Both the position numbers and the translations under genes were made by a program. This document shows positions 53,959 through 59,845 of a stretch of DNA of 59,845 nucleotides, piece by piece. The notes beneath the pieces were generated by a model. The model was not told where the DNA came from. It worked only from the letters and a program-made list of their open reading frames with translations, and made no database searches. This DNA comes from Aquibium sp. A9E412. GTDB taxonomy: Bacteria; Pseudomonadota; Alphaproteobacteria; Rhizobiales; Rhizobiaceae. The stretch spans positions 1 through 59,845 of the forward strand of contig NZ_JAOAOP010000018.1 in the NCBI RefSeq assembly GCF_030398335.1, written 5' to 3'. Numbering within the stretch: position 1 is the stretch's first letter; every line of letters starts with the position of its first letter.

Positions 53959-54825
53959 TCAGGCGACCGCCTGGCCGGCGCGCACCACCGCATCCATGGC
54001 GTCGTCGGCCAGGAAGTCGGCGCCCATGGCGGCGAAGAGGCGCGGCTCGCCGGCCACCGCCGCACCGCCCAGGCACACCTTGATGGCGCGGTTGCGCGAG
54101 ACCTTGCGCGCGGCCTTGATCGTCTCGGCCAGGCCCTCGGCCGCGGCGATCGAGCCGACCGACAGGCCGAGCACGGAATAGGAGCGCGACTGCAGCTCGG
54201 AGAACAGCGCCGAATCCGCCTCCAGCACGGCGCCGCCGCAGGCTTCCCAGCCGGCGCTGCGGAAGCAGGCCTCGACGATGGCGAGCCCGATGGTGTGCGC
54301 CTCGCCGCGCGGCCGGGCGAGCAGCACGCGGCGGTCGAGCGCGGCGCGCGGCGGATCGAGATCGACATGCGCGGTGAGCTCGTTGACGACGAACTGCAGC
54401 CGTGCGGAGGCCACCGTCACGTCGACGAAGGAGGCGCTGTCGTCGCGCCACATGTTGCCGAGCCGGGCGGCGACGGGGACGAGCAGCGCGCGGTAGAGAT
54501 GCACCAGCCGGGGACGCTGCTCGCGCAGCGCCTCGACCAGCAGCGCCAGGCGCGTGCGGTCCTTCTCGAACAGCGCCGACAAGAGCTCCTCGACCCGCGC
54601 CTCGAGGGGGCGGCCCGCTTCGCGACCGGCGGTGCTCACCGAGTCGGCCTCCGCGGACCGGCCGCAGCGCATGCGGCGCGCAACCTCGGCGTTGATCGCG
54701 CGAGCCAGGATCGCCTGGCGCGCTGCGATGGAATCGGCGGCATGATGTCGGATGTCTTCTCGGTCAGGTCGAGTCCAATCGATACCCAGCACTCGGCCGC
54801 CCGGCGTCGCTCCGTGACGGGCCAT
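53959..54825 (-). CDS. aerR: B12-binding regulator, AerR/PpaA-like
   Basis: The 288-residue protein has a variable N-terminus, a helical cap (about 75-155) with RLGNMWRDDSASFVDVTVAS and RLQFVVNEL, and a C-terminal cobalamin domain (about 165-285) with GEAHTIG, that is the E-x-H-x-x-G form with candidate ligand H177, then LGLSVGS and VCLGGAAVAG. W126 is not followed by the Glu-His pair of CarH-type sensors, which favours the AerR/PpaA type, an antirepressor of PpsR/CrtJ. There is no DNA-binding MerR domain. The ATG follows GGGAGGGAAG. It is usually next to ppsR; here it lies beside dxs. Confidence 0.8.
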   Translation of the reverse strand: MARHGATPGGRVLGIDWTRPDREDIRHHAADSIAARQAILARAINAEVARRMRCGRSAEADSVSTAGREAGRPLEARVEELLSALFEKDRTRLALLVEALREQRPRLVHLYRALLVPVAARLGNMWRDDSASFVDVTVASARLQFVVNELTAHVDLDPPRAALDRRVLLARPRGEAHTIGLAIVEACFRSAGWEACGGAVLEADSALFSELQSRSYSVLGLSVGSIAAAEGLAETIKAARKVSRNRAIKVCLGGAAVAGEPRLFAAMGADFLADDAMDAVVRAGQAVA

Positions 54826-54837
54826 CTTCCCTCCCTC

Positions 54838-54864
54838 GCACGGGAATGGGGCAATTTCCCGTGC
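54838..54864. promoter_or_regulatory. Inverted repeat upstream of the aerR-like gene
   Basis: Perfect 9-base arms (GCACGGGAA / TTCCCGTGC) with a 9-base loop lie directly before the ribosome-binding site. It may be an operator or a leader hairpin able to affect translation start. Confidence 0.45.
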
Positions 54865-54904
54865 CTTGCGAGAAGCATACACCTTTTTCGCCGTGCGGTG
54901 CGAC

Positions 54905-54944
54905 AAAAAACCCCACCCGCGCCGCGCTCGGGCGGAAGCTGGGG
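54905..54944 (-). terminator. Rho-independent terminator of dxs
   Basis: Thirteen bases past the dxs stop, a GC-rich hairpin with CCCCA/TGGGG at its base is followed by six T residues in the leftward direction. It separates dxs from the aerR-like gene, which must have its own promoter. Confidence 0.8.
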
Positions 54945-54956
54945 ATAACCCTCGCG

Positions 54957-56903
54957 TCAGCGCAGCGAGACGAGCCGGGCGGCCTCGCCGGCGGCGGCGG
55001 CGCCGTCGAGCGCGGCGAGCACCTTGTCGACGATGTGCGGCGCGTTGAGCCCGGCCTCGTCGTACATGGCGGCCGGTCCGGCCTGCTGGATGAAGCGGTC
55101 GGGCAGCGTCATCGCGCGCACCTGCACGCGGCCGTCGAGCAGGCCGTGCTCGGCGAGGAAGGCGAGCACCAGCGCCCCGAAGCCGCCCGACGCCCCCTCC
55201 TCGACCGTCACCAGCACCTCGTGCTGGCTGGCGAGCTGGCGCACCAGATCGGCGTCGAAGGGCTTGGCGAAGCGCGCATCGGCCACCGTGGTCGACAGGC
55301 CGCGGCTTTCCAGCTCGAGCGCGGCCTTGAGGCATTCGCCGAGCCGCGCGCCGAGCGACAGCAGCGCCACCGTGCGGCCCTCGCGCACCACCCGGCCGCG
55401 ACCGATGGGCAGCGGCCGGCCGCGCTCGGGCAGCGCCACGCCGACGCCCTCGCCGCGCGGATAGCGCAGCGCGATGGGGCCGGCATCGTGCGCGACCGCG
55501 GTCGCCACCATGTGCACCAGCTCGGCCTCGTCGGACGCCGCCATCACCGTGAAGCCCGGCAGGTTGGCGAGATAGCCGATGTCGAAGGCGCCGGCATGGG
55601 TCGGACCGTCGGCGCCGACCAGCCCGGCGCGGTCGATGGCGAAGCGCACCGGCAGGCCCTGCAGCGCCACGTCGTGCACCACCTGGTCGTAGGCGCGCTG
55701 CAGGAAGGTCGAGTAGATGGCGCAGAACGGCCGCATGCCGGCCGCCGCAAGCCCGGCGGCGAAGGTGACGGCGTGCTGCTCGGCGATGCCGACGTCGAAG
55801 CTGCGCTCGGGATGGCGGCGGGCGAACAGGTCGACGCCGGTGCCCGACGGCATCGCCGCGGTGATGGCGACGACGCGCCGGTCGCGCTCGGCCTCGTCGG
55901 CGAGCGCGCGGCCGAACACCTTGGTGTAGCTCGGCGGCCCGGCCGCCGCCTTCTTCTGCTCGCCGGTCACCACGTCGAAGCGGCCGACGCCGTGATACTT
56001 GTCGGCCGCGCGCTCGGCCGGCGCGTAGCCGGCCCCCTTGCGGGTCAGCGCGTGCAGCAGCACCGGACCGTCGGCGCCGGCCTTGAGCGCGCGCAGCACC
56101 GGCAGGAGCTGGCGCAGGTCGTGGCCGTCGACCGGGCCGACATAGGTGAAGCCGAGATGGTCGAACAGCGTGCGGCCGCCGGCCAGCCCCTTGAGCAGCG
56201 CGCGGGCGCGCGCCGCGCCGTCGCGCAGCGGCCCGGGCAGGAGCGCGGCCGCCTCGCGCAGCACCGCGCGCATGTCGCGCGCCGGCGCGGCCGCGCAGAC
56301 CGCGGCGAGATAGCGCGACAGCGCGCCGACCGGCGGCGCGATCGACATGTCGTTGTCGTTGAGGATGACGAACATGCGCTTGCCGAGCGCGCCGGCGTTG
56401 TTCATCGCCTCATAGGCCATGCCGGCCGACATCGCGCCGTCGCCGACCACGCACACCACCTCGCCGGGGTCGCCGCCGAGGTCGCGCGCCACGGCGAAGC
56501 CGAGGCCGGCCGACATGGCGGTCGAGGAATGCGCCGCGCCGAACGGATCGTGACCGCTTTCGGCGCGCCGGGTGAAGCCGGACAGCCCGCCCTCCTGGCG
56601 GATGGTGTGCATGCGCGCGCGCCGCCCGGTGAGGATCTTGTGCGGATAGCACTGGTGGCCGACGTCCCAGATCAGACGGTCGCGCGGCGTGTCGAAGACG
56701 GCGTGGATGGCGACCGTGAGCTCGACGACGCCGAGGCTGGAGCCGAGATGGCCGCCGGTGCGCGCGACGGAGCGGATGGTGTCGCGGCGCAATTCGTGCG
56801 CCAGGCGGCGCAGGTCGCCGTCGCGCATGCGCCGCAGATCGGCCGGCTCGCGCACCGCATCGAGCAGAGGTGTCGGCGCGTCGAGGTCCAGAACCGGCAG
56901 CAT
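54957..56903 (-). CDS. dxs: 1-deoxy-D-xylulose-5-phosphate synthase
   Basis: The 648-residue thiamine-diphosphate enzyme joins pyruvate and glyceraldehyde 3-phosphate, the first and often limiting step of the MEP isoprenoid pathway that feeds carotenoids, quinones and the phytyl tail. Key segments are [16 protein letters not shown], the TPP motif [43 protein letters not shown] and [15 protein letters not shown]. The ATG follows GGGAGGAGG. Two TGT-N12-ACA sites lie in the promoter, so PpsR/CrtJ control is likely. It has its own terminator. Confidence 0.96.
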   Translation of the reverse strand: MLPVLDLDAPTPLLDAVREPADLRRMRDGDLRRLAHELRRDTIRSVARTGGHLGSSLGVVELTVAIHAVFDTPRDRLIWDVGHQCYPHKILTGRRARMHTIRQEGGLSGFTRRAESGHDPFGAAHSSTAMSAGLGFAVARDLGGDPGEVVCVVGDGAMSAGMAYEAMNNAGALGKRMFVILNDNDMSIAPPVGALSRYLAAVCAAAPARDMRAVLREAAALLPGPLRDGAARARALLKGLAGGRTLFDHLGFTYVGPVDGHDLRQLLPVLRALKAGADGPVLLHALTRKGAGYAPAERAADKYHGVGRFDVVTGEQKKAAAGPPSYTKVFGRALADEAERDRRVVAITAAMPSGTGVDLFARRHPERSFDVGIAEQHAVTFAAGLAAAGMRPFCAIYSTFLQRAYDQVVHDVALQGLPVRFAIDRAGLVGADGPTHAGAFDIGYLANLPGFTVMAASDEAELVHMVATAVAHDAGPIALRYPRGEGVGVALPERGRPLPIGRGRVVREGRTVALLSLGARLGECLKAALELESRGLSTTVADARFAKPFDADLVRQLASQHEVLVTVEEGASGGFGALVLAFLAEHGLLDGRVQVRAMTLPDRFIQQAGPAAMYDEAGLNAPHIVDKVLAALDGAAAAGEAARLVSLR

Positions 56904-57023
56904 GGCGTCCTCCTCCCGTCCTCGGCGCCCTTCGGGGCGCCCCGGCGGGGCGACGGCGGCACGACCGGGCCGCGCCGCGACACGCCCCAAACGGACTGCC
57001 ATTGTCGGCGCGCCATGCGCAGT

Positions 57024-57041
57024 TGTAAACTATTTTTTACA
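57024..57041. promoter_or_regulatory. PpsR/CrtJ-type site 1 upstream of dxs
   Basis: TGT-N12-ACA with an AT-rich centre, 121 bases before the dxs start codon. PpsR/CrtJ recognises this palindrome and represses photosynthesis genes in air. Confidence 0.75.
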
Positions 57042-57047
57042 GTCGTA

Positions 57048-57065
57048 TGTCAATTAAACATGACA
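57048..57065. promoter_or_regulatory. PpsR/CrtJ-type site 2 upstream of dxs
   Basis: A second TGT-N12-ACA, six bases from the first and 24 bases centre to centre. Tandem sites of this kind allow cooperative binding of two repressor dimers or tetramers. Confidence 0.75.
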
Positions 57066-57244
57066 GCTCCGCGGCACGGGCGGCCGCGGAGCATGGCGCA
57101 CGCGCGGCGCGCCGGCCCCCGCCACCGGCCTTGCCGCATGGCTGCAGATGGGCGCGGAGCGCGCCGGCGACGGCCCCGAAGCGTTGCCAGGCGACGTGGA
57201 AACCGGGTCGCCGTCCGCAAACGCGTCGAGACAATGACTTGGAG

Positions 57245-57275
57245 CCGATCTGCGATGCCGTGACAAGCAGATCGG
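57245..57275 (-). terminator. Possible transcript-end hairpin of cycA
   Basis: Nine-base perfect arms with a 13-base loop lie three bases after the cycA stop. There is no T run, so termination is uncertain. Confidence 0.4.
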
Positions 57276-57277
57276 AT

Positions 57278-57685
57278 CTAGTCTTCCGCCTCGCCGTTGC
57301 CGGTGTCGCTGAACTGCTTCAGATAGGCGATCACGTCGGCGATCTGCTGCTCCTCCTTGAGGCCGGCAAAGGCCATCGTCGTGCCCTTGACCACCTCGCG
57401 CGGCGCGGCGAGATACTCGGTCAGCGTCTCCTCGTCCCAGACGTGGTCCTCGCCGAACTCCTGCATCGCCTTGGAATAACGGAAGCCCTCGACCGTGCCG
57501 GGCGTGCGGCCGATCACGTTCTGCAGCGTGGGCCCCACCTTGTTCTGGTCGGAATCGACCACATGGCAGACCTGGCACCGCTTGAACACGGTCTCTCCCG
57601 CCGACGCGTCGCCTTCCTGTGCAAACGCCGGCGCGGCACCCGACAGAAGGCCGGCCACCAGAACAACACCCACTTCCTTGCGCAT
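57278..57685 (-). CDS. cycA: Cytochrome c2
   Basis: The 135-residue protein has a cleavable signal peptide (about residues 1-22, ending AFA) and a class I cytochrome c domain with the haem motif CQVCH (about residues 37-41) and the axial methionine in GTTMAFAGL. Spacing and length fit periplasmic cytochrome c2, which carries electrons from the bc1 complex to the photosynthetic reaction centre or to oxidases. It is 203 bases from bchI and transcribed away from it. The ATG follows GGAGAGAAG. Confidence 0.92.
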   Translation of the reverse strand: MRKEVGVVLVAGLLSGAAPAFAQEGDASAGETVFKRCQVCHVVDSDQNKVGPTLQNVIGRTPGTVEGFRYSKAMQEFGEDHVWDEETLTEYLAAPREVVKGTTMAFAGLKEEQQIADVIAYLKQFSDTGNGEAED

Positions 57686-57700
57686 AGCTTCTCTCCGGAT

Positions 57701-57718
57701 TGTCCCTCCGGCGACAAC
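57701..57718. promoter_or_regulatory. Inverted repeat upstream of cycA
   Basis: TTGTC-N8-GACAA, immediately upstream of the cycA ribosome-binding site. A repeat of the same geometry, TTGAC-N8-GTCAA, occurs at 57838-57855 before bchI. The binding protein is unknown. It is not a PpsR site because the TGT to ACA spacing is 10. Confidence 0.4.
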
Positions 57719-57825
57719 TTAGGCGCCGCAGCCGCGCCGTCAACGCGGCCGGCCGACCGCCTTTGGTCGAAGCCGCCGGCCGGCGCGCCGGCGGCCGACG
57801 CCGCCGATTGCATTTCGCGCCCGGC

Positions 57826-57843
57826 TGTACCAATCTGTTGACA
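57826..57843. promoter_or_regulatory. PpsR/CrtJ-type site overlapping the bchI promoter
   Basis: TGT-N12-ACA, 45 bases before the bchI start. Its right end overlaps a TTGACA sequence (57838-57843) that is a good -35 element, so bound repressor would block RNA polymerase. Overlapping inverted repeats (TTGAC-N8-GTCAA and GTCAA-N6-TTGAC) follow at 57838-57866. Confidence 0.75.
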
Positions 57844-57888
57844 GCGAAGCGTCAACTTTTATTGACGCAACCTGGCAGGGAGGCGCCG

Positions 57889-58929
57889 ATGACCGCACCG
57901 TTCCCCTTCTCGGCCATCGTCGGCCAGGAAGAGATGAAGGACGCGCTGGTCATGGCAGCCGTCGACCCCGCGCTCGGCGGCGTGCTGGTGTTCGGCGACC
58001 GCGGCACCGGCAAGTCGACCGCGGTCAGGGCGCTGGCCGCCCTGCTGCCCAAGATCGAGACCGTGCGCGGCTGCCGCTACAACTGCGACCCCGCCGCGCC
58101 GGCGCAGCACTGCGACGACTGCCGGGCGCGCACCAACGGCAAGGCGCCGCCCACCGTGAAGGTCGCGACGCCCGTCGTCGACCTGCCGCTCGGTGCGACC
58201 GAGGACCGGGTGGCCGGCGCGCTCGACCTGGAGCGCGCGCTGGTCGCCGGCGAGAAGGCCTTCGAGCCCGGCCTTCTGGCGCGCGCGCATCGCGGCTTTC
58301 TCTATGTCGACGAGGTCAACCTGCTCGAGGACCACATCGTCGACCTTCTGCTCGACGTCGCCGCCTCGGGCGTCAACGTGGTCGAGCGCGAGGGGCTGAG
58401 CGTGCGCCATGCGGCGCGCTTCGCCCTGGTCGGCAGCGGCAATCCGGAGGAAGGCGAGCTGCGGCCGCAGCTTCTCGACCGCTTCGGCCTCGCCGTCGAC
58501 GTCGCCTCGCCGCACGACATCGCGCAGCGGCTCGAGGTGGTGCGCCGGCGCGAGGCCTACGAGCGCGACCCCGACGGGTTCGCCGCCGCGTGGCAGGCGC
58601 GCAACGCGCGGCTGCGCGGCCGCATCCGCCGCGCCAAGGCGATGCTCAGCGAGGTCGCCGTGCCCGACGCGGTGCTGGAGACCGGCGCGACGCTGTGCCT
58701 GCGGCTCGGCGTCGACGGCCTGCGCGGCGAGCTGACGCTGATGCGCGCGGCCCGCGCGCGCGCCGCGCTCGACGGCCGGGCCGAGGCCACGCGCGGCGAC
58801 CTGCTGGCGATCGCGCCGATGGCGCTGCGCCACCGGCTGCGCCGCGACCCGCTCGACGAGGCCGGCTCGGCCGCCAGGGTCGAACGCGCCGTCAGCGACG
58901 TCACCGACGGGGTCGCCGGCCATGCCTGA
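57889..58929 (+). CDS. bchI: Magnesium chelatase ATPase subunit I
   Basis: The 346-residue AAA+ protein drives Mg2+ insertion into protoporphyrin IX with BchD and BchH, the first committed step of bacteriochlorophyll synthesis. Walker A is FGDRGTGKST, Walker B GFLYVDEVNLLEDH, and the BchI-specific cysteine segment is GCRYNCDPAAPAQHCDDC. The ATG follows GGGAGG. It overlaps bchD by eight bases. crtA, which precedes bchI in Rhodobacter, is absent; cytochrome c2 is there instead. Confidence 0.97.
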   Translation: MTAPFPFSAIVGQEEMKDALVMAAVDPALGGVLVFGDRGTGKSTAVRALAALLPKIETVRGCRYNCDPAAPAQHCDDCRARTNGKAPPTVKVATPVVDLPLGATEDRVAGALDLERALVAGEKAFEPGLLARAHRGFLYVDEVNLLEDHIVDLLLDVAASGVNVVEREGLSVRHAARFALVGSGNPEEGELRPQLLDRFGLAVDVASPHDIAQRLEVVRRREAYERDPDGFAAAWQARNARLRGRIRRAKAMLSEVAVPDAVLETGATLCLRLGVDGLRGELTLMRAARARAALDGRAEATRGDLLAIAPMALRHRLRRDPLDEAGSAARVERAVSDVTDGVAGHA

Positions 58930-59845
58930 GCCGGCGCCGCGCTGGGCCGACGCGCTTGCCGCGGCGCGGGTGCTGGCGGCCGGCGGGGCGCGGCTCGGCG
59001 GCGTTCATGTGCGGGCCCGCGCCGGGCCGGTGCGCGACGCCTGGCTCGAGCGGCTGCGCGCGCTTGTGCCGGCCGGGCAGCCCTGGCTGCGCGTGCCGCC
59101 CTCGGTGGCGCGCGAGCGGCTGACCGGCGGCCTCGACGTCGCCGCGACGCTGCAGGCCGGCCGGCCCGTCGCCGAGGCCGGCCTCCTGGCGCGCGCCCGC
59201 GGCGGCGTCCTCGTGCTGCCGATGGCCGAGCGGCTGGCCCCCGGCCTCGCTGCGCTGGTCGCCGGCGCGCTCGACGGCACCGCCGGCGGCCTCACCGTCG
59301 TCGCGCTCGACGAGGGCGACGGCCCCGAAGAAGGCTTGTGCGCGGCGCTCGCCGACCGGCTGGCGCTCAGCCTGCCGCTCGACGGCATCGCCTGGCACGA
59401 CACGCACGCCGCGCCGGACGCACCCGACGCAGGCGTCGCCGCGGCGGCGCCGGAGCCGGCGGACCTCGACGACCGCCTGCTCGCCGCCCTTGCGACCGCC
59501 GCGCTGGCGGCCGGGCGGCCGTCGCTGCGCACGCCGCTCTGGCTCGCCCGCACCGCCCGCATCCTCGCCGGCCTCGACGGCGCGGCGGCCGTGTCGCCGG
59601 AGCATGCGGCAACGGCGCTGCGGCTCGTCTGCGGCCTGGCGCCCGTGGCGCCGCAGGCCGACGCGGCGGCCGATCCGCCGGACACGGCGGAGGCCGGACC
59701 GTCCGACGCGCCGCCGCCCGAGGCGCCGGACGGGCCGCCGGCCAGCGACAACGAGCCGGATGCGCAAGCCGACGGCGCGCCCGGTCCGGTCGATTTCGAC
59801 GCGCTGCAGGAGATGCTGGTGGCCGCCGCCGCCGCGGCCCGGCCG
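58922..59845 (+). CDS. bchD: Magnesium chelatase subunit D (3' end outside window)
   Basis: The first 308 codons are visible. The N-terminal AAA-like domain (about residues 5-235) shows the BchD pattern RLGGVHVRARAGPVRDAWL, TGGLDVAATLQAGRPVAEAG and GVLVLPMAERLAPGLA. As usual in BchD it has no intact Walker A motif. A Pro/Ala/Asp-rich acidic linker starts near residue 240. The C-terminal integrin-like (VWA) domain lies beyond the edge. It starts inside bchI, so the two subunits are co-translated. Confidence 0.93.
   Translation, partial: MPEPAPRWADALAAARVLAAGGARLGGVHVRARAGPVRDAWLERLRALVPAGQPWLRVPPSVARERLTGGLDVAATLQAGRPVAEAGLLARARGGVLVLPMAERLAPGLAALVAGALDGTAGGLTVVALDEGDGPEEGLCAALADRLALSLPLDGIAWHDTHAAPDAPDAGVAAAAPEPADLDDRLLAALATAALAAGRPSLRTPLWLARTARILAGLDGAAAVSPEHAATALRLVCGLAPVAPQADAAADPPDTAEAGPSDAPPPEAPDGPPASDNEPDAQADGAPGPVDFDALQEMLVAAAAAARP

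Larger units (their letters stand above)
56904..57277. other. Intergenic region with the dxs promoter, 374 bases
   Basis: No gene is supported. The left part (56904-57005) is the GC-rich dxs leader. At 57010-57070 there is an AT-rich island with two tandem PpsR-type sites. The right part (57070-57240) is GC-rich with nothing recognised. At 57245-57275 an inverted repeat (CCGATCTGC / GCAGATCGG, 13-base loop) lies just past the cycA stop and may end its transcript, although no T run follows. Confidence 0.5.

Noticed and set aside
54846-57263. A very long plus-strand open frame opposite dxs (805 codons)
   Set aside because: GC-rich codon bias leaves few stops on the opposite strand; the product is low-complexity His/Arg/Ala-rich and dxs is certain. 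The same holds for the long frames opposite mnhA, ptrB and others.
57701-57718. A possible PpsR site before cycA
   Set aside because: TGT and ACA are separated by 10 bases, not 12, so it is listed only as an unidentified inverted repeat.
1-59845. Mobile elements, prophage, CRISPR or toxin-antitoxin modules
   Set aside because: No transposase, integrase, direct-repeat array or toxin-like small pair was seen; composition is uniform along the window.

Overview
The window is a GC-rich (around 70 percent) chromosomal segment of an alphaproteobacterium, most likely a purple non-sulfur member of the Hyphomicrobiales (Rhizobiales). MucR, DUF5330, DUF6456, the TIGR03808-type Tat protein, DUF3750 and a Rhizobium etli-type asparaginase point to that order. 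bchI, bchD, cytochrome c2, an AerR/PpaA-like B12 protein and PpsR-type promoter sites at the right end point to anoxygenic photosynthesis. I see no insertion sequence, prophage, CRISPR array or rRNA. There is one tRNA, tRNA-Pro(CGG).

Layout. 1-6100: envelope and cell-cycle style genes, namely a DivJ/PleC-like sensor kinase coupled to a peptidoglycan-binding protein, DUF5330, SufE, an orphan DnaA-domain-IV protein next to DUF6456, and mucR with its own terminator. 6223-12097: a seven-gene Mrp-type Na+/H+ antiporter operon (mnhABCDEFG). 12300-21500: mostly housekeeping genes (msrB, oligopeptidase B, a cytochrome c' plus diheme cytochrome pair, sodB, a branched-chain aminotransferase, a haloacid dehalogenase, an L,D-transpeptidase, a HerA-like ATPase). 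21678-25246: both methylmalonyl-CoA mutase subunits. 25416-29907: TIGR03808, asparaginase, DUF3750, coaX and a small periplasmic protein.

29972-40381 is a choline-related island. A thiolase/SDR pair lies divergent from betI-betC-gst-threonine dehydratase-betA-betB, with a perfect BetI-type palindrome between them. After the tRNA comes a GcvT/DmdA-like aminomethyltransferase, a candidate for onward methyl transfer. I infer a route from choline sulfate to choline to betaine, with possible accessory steps to serine and pyruvate.

41858-50018 is an eight-gene catabolic operon: aldehyde dehydrogenase, a degenerate M19 dipeptidase-like protein, an NMT1-type ABC importer, an FAD oxidoreductase, a muconolactone-isomerase-like small protein, and a LacI regulator at the distal end. 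Its promoter carries two LacI-type operators whose centres are 21 bases apart. The substrate is unknown, and this is the best candidate in the window for an undescribed pathway.

50243-53897: a ClpP-like periplasmic protein, a SleB-type cell-wall hydrolase, and dgoK-dgoA. 53959-59845: photosynthesis-linked genes. The aerR-like gene and dxs are separated by a terminator. The dxs promoter carries two tandem TGT-N12-ACA sites and the bchI promoter carries one, so isoprenoid precursor supply and bacteriochlorophyll synthesis appear to share PpsR/CrtJ control. bchD runs off the right edge.
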